Below are positions 57,952-64,000 of a DNA stretch of 64,000 nt, one piece after another. The stretch's first letter is position 1. Every line of letters begins with the position of its first letter. The notes beneath the pieces were generated by a model that was not told the DNA's origin, searched no databases, and saw only the letters and a list, made by a program, of their open reading frames with translations. Both the position numbers and the translations under genes were made by a program. The stretch spans positions 1-64,000 of the forward strand of contig CAZYHC010000008.1 of the NCBI GenBank assembly GCA_964646625.1, written 5' to 3'. This stretch comes from DAOULT01 sp964646625. GTDB taxonomy: Bacteria; Chloroflexota; Anaerolineae; CAZYHC01.

Positions 57952-58875
57952 GTGGAGAGAGAAGAGAAACGCGACAGACATCCAGCTCCACCCCTGGGAC
58001 GGTTGATAACCTTCCAGGTACGTTTGGCTCATCCTCTTAGCTGGTTTGGGCCGCTCTGGGCCGCCTTATGTGGAGCTTTAGCCTCAGGAGAGATGAGCCT
58101 GGATGTCGCCCATTTGTTTCTCCTGGCAGCGGTGCTCTTCCTGATCGAGTTGGCGCTGGGCACAGTCTGGGAACTGGCGCTCAACACTGACTGGGGTTCT
58201 CTATCCAGCCAGAGCTCCAGCGCGCAGGCACTGCCGGCCCAGGCTTTGCTGATGCTGCCCTATGCCGCCCAGAATTCACCGAACCAGCGTATCTCGCGCT
58301 GGCTGGACGGGGTTATAACCTGGGGACGGGCCGTCCTGTGGCCAGACGCAGGAACGGCGGTGTTGGGGTTGACTGTCACCGCGGTCATGGCTATCGTCAT
58401 AGCCGCCTTTCTGGGGCGCACCCTCGTCCTCCTGACGCTCGCCGCGCTGGCTACGGCGGCTCTGGCCTTTTTGCTAACCCACCGGCGTGGGGCCGAACCG
58501 CTCTGGCTCAGAGCCCTATTCGAGACCGGGTTAACCTGGTTGATGGGCCACGCTGTTTTTGGGCCCCTCAACTGGCCCTCGTTCCTGGCAGGAGGGCTCT
58601 ACACCGGCCTTTACCAGGCCTGTCTGTCCTTACAACGTAATCAGAATAGCAAAGTGAGGAGCATCATCCTTTTCAACGTCTTTCAACTGGCCATCGTGGC
58701 CTTGCTGGTGGTCATCAGGCAACCTCTGTCGGCCGGGTTAGTGGGCCTCTTGATGCTGCCCCCCCTATCGTTACAATCCTTTCTGGGGCCGGGCGAAACA
58801 GGGGCCTGGTATCTGCGCCGGAGCCAGCCTTTCTTGACGCTCAACATGTTGGTCACTGCCCTGGCGATAGGGTAA
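57952..58875 (+). CDS. Multi-pass membrane protein of unknown function
   Basis: 307 residues from GTG 57952 (GAGGA 8 nt upstream; TTG 57931 is an alternative). A charged start (VEREEKRDRHPAPPLGRL) is followed by about eight hydrophobic segments, e.g. LFLLAAVLFLIELALGTVWE and VLGLTVTAVMAIVIAAFLG. The opening ITFQVRLAHPLSWFGPLWAA recalls UbiA-type prenyltransferases but the Asp-rich motifs are absent. Function unknown. Confidence 0.75.
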   Translation: MEREEKRDRHPAPPLGRLITFQVRLAHPLSWFGPLWAALCGALASGEMSLDVAHLFLLAAVLFLIELALGTVWELALNTDWGSLSSQSSSAQALPAQALLMLPYAAQNSPNQRISRWLDGVITWGRAVLWPDAGTAVLGLTVTAVMAIVIAAFLGRTLVLLTLAALATAALAFLLTHRRGAEPLWLRALFETGLTWLMGHAVFGPLNWPSFLAGGLYTGLYQACLSLQRNQNSKVRSIILFNVFQLAIVALLVVIRQPLSAGLVGLLMLPPLSLQSFLGPGETGAWYLRRSQPFLTLNMLVTALAIG

Positions 58876-59041
58876 GGGCCAGGGATAGTTGAGCTGCCGA
58901 TACAGTACGAGAGTCTGTTCAGCGTATGGTTTTCGCGCCGTGATGTGAAAAACGGTGCGCTCTATCTGGAAAATGGTTCAGGGAGATTCAATGGTAAGGA
59001 TTCCCTTCTTCTAACACCCAAAGCGAATCGGAGGTCTTAAG

Positions 59042-59578
59042 GTGAAAATTGGTGTAATTGCTGATACTCACATCCCGGATATCATCCCGGAACTCCCTCC
59101 CAGAGTGAGAGAGATTTTCCGGGGCGTCGATATCATTTTGCACGCGGGCGACATAACTACCCTGGAAACCCTGCGCGAACTACAGAACTATTTTACTATC
59201 ACGATGGCCGTAGCTGGTGAGCATGATGATGAGGATGCCAAAAAATATTTACAAGACACGCAGGTCGTCGAGTTCAGCAACCGCAAAATTGGGATTATCC
59301 ACGGCTATCCTGCTGAAAAAGGCCCTAACCTGCTGGGTAGTTTAAAGAAATTATTTCGTCCTCCAACCCACGAGGACCTTTACCGATACGTTCTGAGCCA
59401 GTTCGAGGACGTCGATTGCATCGTCTTCGGCTACACCCATCAACCTTACGTAAAAGTTCGCAATGGAGTGTTGCTTTTTAACCCCGGCGCGGTAGCTCCC
59501 ACGCGCGGCGTTCAGGCCAGTGTGGGTCTTTTAGACATCGGCACACGGGCCATCACGGGTAAGATCATCTACATCTAA
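59042..59578 (+). CDS. YfcE/MJ0936-type metallophosphoesterase
   Basis: 178 residues from GTG 59042 with GGAGG upstream. Motifs: IGVIADTHIPDI, ILHAGDITTLETL, AGEHDD (normally GNCD), GIIHGYP, VFGYTHQP and FNPGAVAPTR. The Asn of the third motif is replaced by Glu/His here. A phosphodiesterase by family; substrate unknown. Confidence 0.88.
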   Translation: MKIGVIADTHIPDIIPELPPRVREIFRGVDIILHAGDITTLETLRELQNYFTITMAVAGEHDDEDAKKYLQDTQVVEFSNRKIGIIHGYPAEKGPNLLGSLKKLFRPPTHEDLYRYVLSQFEDVDCIVFGYTHQPYVKVRNGVLLFNPGAVAPTRGVQASVGLLDIGTRAITGKIIYI

Positions 59579-59697
59579 TAACATATTGAGCTTATCCCAA
59601 AATGGATCGGGCCCCTGGCCCGCCCGGCCAGCATAACCGTCCCATCATTTCCAGACAGGCCCTTAGATGGGCTCTTTAAGGAGGCTTCGCTCGTTTA

Positions 59698-60468
59698 ATG
59701 AAAATCATCAGATTCCTCGACGACCATAAGATTCAGTACGGAGTGGTGCAAGGGGAAGAAGTCCTGACCGTGCACGGTGACATCTTCGCTGCTCCTCCTG
59801 CCTTGAGATATGGCTCCAGGAACGTGAAGTTGGATGAGGTCAAACTCCTCCCCCCCTGCCAGCCAGGCAAAGTGGTGGCGGTAGGGCTCAACTACGCCGA
59901 CCACGCCAGGGAAGCTAACATGTCTATCCCCGACGAGCCGGTCATCTTCATCAAACCCTCCAGCACCGTTATCGGCCCCCTGGCAGAGATCGTCTATCCG
60001 CCCTCGTCCCGCCGGGTCGATTACGAGGCCGAGTTAGCCCTGATCGTCGGGCGCCAGGCCAGGAACGTATCTCAGGCCGAAGCAGCCCACTACATCCTGG
60101 GCTACACTTGCAGCAACGACGTCACAGCCCGTGACCTCCAACACAAAGATGGACAATGGACACGCAGTAAGAGCTTCGATAGCTTCTGTCCGCTGGGCCC
60201 GTGGATCATCACCGACCTGGATACCTCTGACCTGGCTATCAGTTGTCGGGTCAACGGTCAGGTGCAACAGACAGGCTCCACCAGGGACATGATTTTCAAG
60301 CCCACGGAACTGTTAAGTTTCATCTCCCAGATCATGACCCTGGAAGCCGGAGACGTGATTATGACCGGCACACCCGCGGGCATCGGCCCCTTGCAGCCGG
60401 GCGACGTGGTCGAAGTGGAGATCGCAGATATAGGAGTGCTCCGCAATCCCGTGGTCGCCAGCGTCTAA
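59698..60468 (+). CDS. Fumarylacetoacetate hydrolase-family protein
   Basis: 256 residues. KVVAVGLNYADHAREANM, PVIFIKPSSTVIGPL, DYEAELALIVGRQARNV (metal-binding E/E), SNDVTARDLQHKDGQW and MTGTPAGIGPLQPGD. The family hydrolyses or decarboxylates 2-oxo acids (oxaloacetate decarboxylase-, HpcE- or acylpyruvase-like). It lies 64 nt upstream of the argF pair. Confidence 0.92.
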   Translation: MKIIRFLDDHKIQYGVVQGEEVLTVHGDIFAAPPALRYGSRNVKLDEVKLLPPCQPGKVVAVGLNYADHAREANMSIPDEPVIFIKPSSTVIGPLAEIVYPPSSRRVDYEAELALIVGRQARNVSQAEAAHYILGYTCSNDVTARDLQHKDGQWTRSKSFDSFCPLGPWIITDLDTSDLAISCRVNGQVQQTGSTRDMIFKPTELLSFISQIMTLEAGDVIMTGTPAGIGPLQPGDVVEVEIADIGVLRNPVVASV

Positions 60469-60532
60469 GCCCCCCGGCCCTGCGCCAGCGGTAAAGTGGA
60501 GCTGCCCCTTTCCCGACTAAAGCAAGGAGAGC

Positions 60533-61507
60533 ATGAAACATCTGATCGATATCGCCAGCCTATCACCTGAAGAGATCCAGAATATCCTCCAGACAGCCAG
60601 CAGGCTCAAAGAGGAGTGGCAAAGAGGCGGCAACCAACCCCTCCTGGCCGGTAAAACCCTGGGCATGATCTTTCAAAAACCATCCCTTCGCACCCGCGTC
60701 TCCTTCGAGATGGCGATGCTCCACCTGGGCGGACAGGCCCTCTACATCTCTCCCGACGAGATTCAGTTGGGCCAACGGGAAAGCGTGCCCGACGTGGCCC
60801 GCGTCCTGTCCCGCTACGTGGACGGCATCATGGCCCGGGTCTTCGCCCACCGCGACATCGAACAACTGGCCGCCTACTCGCAGGTGCCCGTCATCAACGG
60901 CCTGTCAGACTACAACCATCCCTGTCAGGCTTTGGCCGACATGCTCACCATCTACGAGAAGCGGGGAAAACTGGCCGGCCTGAAACTGGCCTACGTGGGC
61001 GATGGGAACAACGTGACCACCTCTCTGCTCTTCGCCGCCAGCAAGATGGGTATGCACCTGTCGGTGGCCTCCCCTGCGGGCTACGAGCCCGACCAGAAAG
61101 TGGTCAGCCAGGCCCAGGACTTTGCCGCCCACAGTGGAAGCCAACTCAGCCTGACCCACGACCCTGTCCTCGCCGTGCGAGAGGCCGACGTGATTTACAC
61201 CGATGCCTGGACCAGCATGGGCCAGGAAGCAGAGCGCCAGGAACGCCTGGCCGTCTTCCCTCCCTACCAGGTCAACGGCGGCCTGGTGGCCCAGGCCAAA
61301 GCCGAGGTCATGGTCATGCACTGCTTGCCTGCTCACCGGGGTGAGGAGATCACCGATGAGGTGGCCGATGGGCCCCATTCCATCATCTTCGAGCAGGCTG
61401 AAAATAAGCTGCACGCTCAGAAAGCGATCCTGGCCCTGCTTTTGAACGGGGCCGGATCCTCACCCCCCCCCATCCCTAGCAAAAGGAGTAAGATGAGAAG
61501 AAAATGA
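60533..61507 (+). CDS. argF: Ornithine carbamoyltransferase, copy 1
   Basis: 324 residues. Carbamoyl-phosphate site SLRTR (51-55), HPCQ (129-132), ornithine loop DAWTSMG (224-230) and HCLPAHRGEEI (263-273). Makes citrulline from ornithine and carbamoyl phosphate in arginine synthesis, or runs in reverse in arginine breakdown. The C-terminal tail (PPPIPSKRSKMRRK) is translated over the ribosome site of copy 2, and its stop overlaps the copy 2 start (ATGA). Confidence 0.95.
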   Translation: MKHLIDIASLSPEEIQNILQTASRLKEEWQRGGNQPLLAGKTLGMIFQKPSLRTRVSFEMAMLHLGGQALYISPDEIQLGQRESVPDVARVLSRYVDGIMARVFAHRDIEQLAAYSQVPVINGLSDYNHPCQALADMLTIYEKRGKLAGLKLAYVGDGNNVTTSLLFAASKMGMHLSVASPAGYEPDQKVVSQAQDFAAHSGSQLSLTHDPVLAVREADVIYTDAWTSMGQEAERQERLAVFPPYQVNGGLVAQAKAEVMVMHCLPAHRGEEITDEVADGPHSIIFEQAENKLHAQKAILALLLNGAGSSPPPIPSKRSKMRRK

Positions 61508-62448
61508 AACACCTGATCGATATCGCCAGCCTATCACCTGAAGAGATCCGGAATATCCTCCAGACAGCCAGCAGGCTCAAAGAGGAGTGGCAAAGAGGCG
61601 GCAACCAACCCCTCCTGGCCGGTAAAACCCTGGGCATGATCTTTCAAAAACCATCCCTTCGCACCCGCGTCTCCTTCGAGATGGCGATGCTCCACCTGGG
61701 CGGACAGGCCCTCTACATCTCTCCCGACGAGATTCAGTTGGGCCAACGGGAAAGCGTGCCCGACGTGGCCCGCGTCCTGTCCCGCTACGTGGACGGCATC
61801 ATGGCCCGGGTCTTCGCCCACCGCGACATCGAACAACTGGCCGCCTACTCGCAGGTGCCCGTCATCAACGGCCTGTCAGACTACAACCATCCCTGTCAGG
61901 CTTTGGCCGACATGCTCACCATCTACGAGAAGCGGGGAAAACTGGCCGGCCTGAAACTGGCCTACGTGGGCGATGGGAACAACGTGACCACCTCTCTGCT
62001 CTTCGCCGCCAGCAAGATGGGTATGCACCTGTCGGTGGCCTCCCCTGCGGGCTACGAGCCCGACCAGAAAGTGGTCAGCCAGGCCCAGGACTTTGCCGCC
62101 CACAGTGGAAGCCAACTCAGCCTGACCCACGACCCTGTCCTCGCCGTGCGAGAGGCCGACGTGATTTACACCGATGCCTGGACCAGCATGGGCCAGGAAG
62201 CAGAGCGCCAGGAACGCCTGGCCGTCTTCCCTCCCTACCAGGTCAACAGCGGCCTGGTGGCTAAGGCCAAAGCCGAGGTCATGGTCATGCATTGTCTGCC
62301 CGCCCACCGGGGTGAGGAGATCACCGATGAGGTGGCCGATGGGCCCCATTCCGTAATCTTCGACCAGGCCGAAAACCGGCTGCACGCTCAGAAAGCAGTC
62401 CTGGCCCTGCTCCTGACCAGGCCCGGCTCCCCACCCCCCAATCCCTGA
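61504..62448 (+). CDS. argF: Ornithine carbamoyltransferase, copy 2
   Basis: 314 residues, tandem duplicate of copy 1 at an offset of 971 nt. The first ~745 nt differ from copy 1 only near the start (e.g. Q16R), while the last ~200 nt carry about twenty differences (G249S, Q254K and others). All active-site motifs are intact, so both copies should be active. The uneven divergence points to gene conversion. Confidence 0.95.
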   Translation: MKHLIDIASLSPEEIRNILQTASRLKEEWQRGGNQPLLAGKTLGMIFQKPSLRTRVSFEMAMLHLGGQALYISPDEIQLGQRESVPDVARVLSRYVDGIMARVFAHRDIEQLAAYSQVPVINGLSDYNHPCQALADMLTIYEKRGKLAGLKLAYVGDGNNVTTSLLFAASKMGMHLSVASPAGYEPDQKVVSQAQDFAAHSGSQLSLTHDPVLAVREADVIYTDAWTSMGQEAERQERLAVFPPYQVNSGLVAKAKAEVMVMHCLPAHRGEEITDEVADGPHSVIFDQAENRLHAQKAVLALLLTRPGSPPPNP

Positions 62449-62464
62449 TAAAAGGAGGTACAGC

Positions 62465-64000
62465 GTGGCCGGTAAACGCAAGGTTTTTGAAAAGGCGATG
62501 AAAAAAGCCGCCAACTACGCCTGGGACCAAGAGTGGGAGAAGGCCATCGCTGAATATGAACGCGCCCTGAAAGAGTTTCCCCAAGACCTGACCGCGTTGA
62601 TCGGTCTGGGTCTGGCTCATCTGGAATCGCGCCATCTGGAAGAGGCCCTGGAGATCTATCAGGAGATAAGCCAGTTAACGCCCGACGATCCCGACGCTTT
62701 GAGCCGCATGGCCGATATTCAGGAACGGCTGGGCCACCTGGAAGAGGCGGCGGACACCTACATAAACGTGGCCGAGATTTACTTGCAGCACCAGGCGATG
62801 GACAAAGCCATAGATACCTGGTCAAAAGCCACACGTCTGGTGCCCAGCCATCTGACGGCCCACCAAAAGCTGGCAGAAGTTTACGTTCAGAGAGGTAAAA
62901 CAAACCTGGCCATCAAAGAGTATCTGGCCCTGGCGCGCATCTTTCAGCATAAAGGAGATGATGAAAAAGCCATCCAATTCTGCCAAATGGCCCTCAAACT
63001 GGATAGCCGCAACCCCGAAGCCCAGGCCATGTTAGAAGGCTTACGTTATGGCGAGGCGGCGAAAACCACCAGCCCTACTCTCATCGTGAGCGAGATAGGG
63101 GAGGAGGCCAGTTTTATCGAGGTGTCCAAGCGCAAGGCTTTGTCGGACCTGGCCATGTATCTCTTCGAGGAGATCCCCCAGGAGGAGCCATCTGAGATAT
63201 CCGCCTTTTCCCAAACAGCCGAAGCCAGAGCCACTGCCACCCAGCCCCGCTTCAGCCGCACCCAGATCAACGCTGTTATCAGCCAGGCTATAGATTTCCA
63301 CAGACGAAATATGACCGACGAGGCTATCGCCAGCTACGAGCGCGGCCTTGACGCGGGGGTAAACCGTCCCTCGCTTCACTTTAATCTGGGACTGTTATAC
63401 CAGGAAAAATTGCGCCTGGACGAAGCCATTGCCCGACTCCGCCTGGCCGTGAGACACCCCGACTATGCCCTGGCCGGCCATTTCGTCTCAGGGGAGTGTT
63501 ACCGCGCCCAGGGTAAAATGGAAAACGCCCTGGAACACCTGGTGGAGGTCCTCAAGATCGTCGATATGCAAACGGTAGACGAAGAGCGCGCCCATGAACT
63601 GACCAATCTCTACGCCGGCCTGTCTACCAGCTACCGAACCAAAGGCGATAAAGAAAGCGTCCTGTCTTTTGCCAATTCGTTGATCGAGTTCTTCAGCCAG
63701 GAGGGCTGGGAAACCAAAATCATGGAAATGCGTCGCCATCTCAACGAAATATCCGACGAAGGGACAACTATGGCCCTGGCCCAGGTTCTGGAGGTACCAG
63801 GGTTTGAAGAGATTTTGCAAGCCCTGGCTGATACTCAAAGATATATGGATAGCGATATGATATTTACCGCTATGGAAGAATGTTACCGTGCTATCGAAAT
63901 GGCTCCAACCTATCTACCTCTCCATTTGCGTCTGGCCGAAATATTTCTGCACCAGGATTTGCTCGAAGACGCCGTGGCTAAATACATGCACGTGGCCGAT
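62465..64000 (+). CDS. Large TPR-repeat protein, N-terminal part
   Basis: GTG 62465 with AAGGAGG upstream opens a frame of 512 codons that runs off the right edge. TPR repeats are visible: WDQEWEKAIAEYERALKEFP, LGLAHLESRHLEEALEIYQE, MADIQERLGHLEEAADTYIN, YVQRGKTNLAIKEYLALARI, and after a spacer LGLLYQEKLRLDEAIARLRL. A less regular middle section (about residues 190-260) separates two TPR blocks. Likely a scaffold or adaptor; no enzyme domain so far. It starts 16 nt after argF copy 2. Confidence 0.85.
   Translation, partial: MAGKRKVFEKAMKKAANYAWDQEWEKAIAEYERALKEFPQDLTALIGLGLAHLESRHLEEALEIYQEISQLTPDDPDALSRMADIQERLGHLEEAADTYINVAEIYLQHQAMDKAIDTWSKATRLVPSHLTAHQKLAEVYVQRGKTNLAIKEYLALARIFQHKGDDEKAIQFCQMALKLDSRNPEAQAMLEGLRYGEAAKTTSPTLIVSEIGEEASFIEVSKRKALSDLAMYLFEEIPQEEPSEISAFSQTAEARATATQPRFSRTQINAVISQAIDFHRRNMTDEAIASYERGLDAGVNRPSLHFNLGLLYQEKLRLDEAIARLRLAVRHPDYALAGHFVSGECYRAQGKMENALEHLVEVLKIVDMQTVDEERAHELTNLYAGLSTSYRTKGDKESVLSFANSLIEFFSQEGWETKIMEMRRHLNEISDEGTTMALAQVLEVPGFEEILQALADTQRYMDSDMIFTAMEECYRAIEMAPTYLPLHLRLAEIFLHQDLLEDAVAKYMHVAD

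Overview
The window looks like a chromosomal segment from an anaerobic, GC-rich bacterium, most likely a Chloroflexota (Anaerolineae-like) member. This is inferred from gene content and style: Thr/Ser/Pro-rich linkers in a LysM protein and an L,D-transpeptidase, an NAD-linked flavin/iron-sulfur cluster joined to a molybdopterin protein, NfnAB-type transhydrogenase genes, several ABC importers, and many toxin-antitoxin (TA) cassettes. No rRNA is present; there is one tRNA (Val-GAC). TGA is used as a normal stop in many genes.

Layout. 1-2.9 kb (minus): NfnB/NfnA genes split by a VapBC plus zinc-finger cassette, then an XRE regulator. 3.0-3.5 kb: cold-shock gene with a structured leader, facing an orphan promoter that may make a small RNA. 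3.6-10.9 kb (plus): broken LacI regulator, 2-oxo acid dehydrogenase E1 alpha and beta, a family-5 peptide-type ABC importer and an SDR oxidoreductase; the E2 acyltransferase lies convergently at 11-12.2 kb behind a candidate RNA switch. 12.4-22 kb (minus): a HydBC/NuoEF-like electron-transfer cluster whose large subunit is a formate-dehydrogenase-like molybdopterin protein lacking the catalytic Cys/Sec, with DRTGG and CBS-ATPase regulatory proteins and an aminotransferase. 22.0-22.4 kb: integrase relic and tRNA-end-like scar. 22.5-26.1 kb (plus): sugar-type ABC importer. 26.2-36.4 kb (minus): pirin, then a long liv transporter / 5-oxoprolinase array with an MNT-HEPN and a HicB gene between the two halves. 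36.5-41.7 kb: DUF4332, DUF3786, LysM, histidine phosphatase, GlcD/E-type oxidase and L,D-transpeptidase genes. 41.9-47.1 kb: tRNA-Val, a Phe-type T-box, an antisense RelBE cassette, then pheS-cupin-small gene-pheT. 47.2-48.5 kb: CoA-binding and metallo-beta-lactamase proteins. 49-50.6 kb (minus): type II restriction-modification with a small leader gene. 50.7-57.7 kb (plus): a BMP-family nucleoside-type ABC operon carrying two nested TA cassettes and two tandem small membrane genes. 57.9-64 kb: membrane protein, phosphoesterase, FAH-family hydrolase, two near-identical ornithine carbamoyltransferases and a TPR protein running off the end.

Most interesting observation: the two tandem small membrane genes at 54916-55343 each carry an in-frame TGA at exactly residue 19, with homologous protein sequence continuing past it. 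In both, exactly 23 nt after the TGA, there is a hairpin with a GGUC loop, the loop found in the E. coli fdhF SECIS. They are candidate tandem membrane selenoproteins, or another programmed UGA read-through. Other notable points: a Phe T-box separated from pheS by antisense RelBE, five TA cassettes each nested in a host operon, the catalytically altered molybdopterin subunit, and a gene-converted argF pair.
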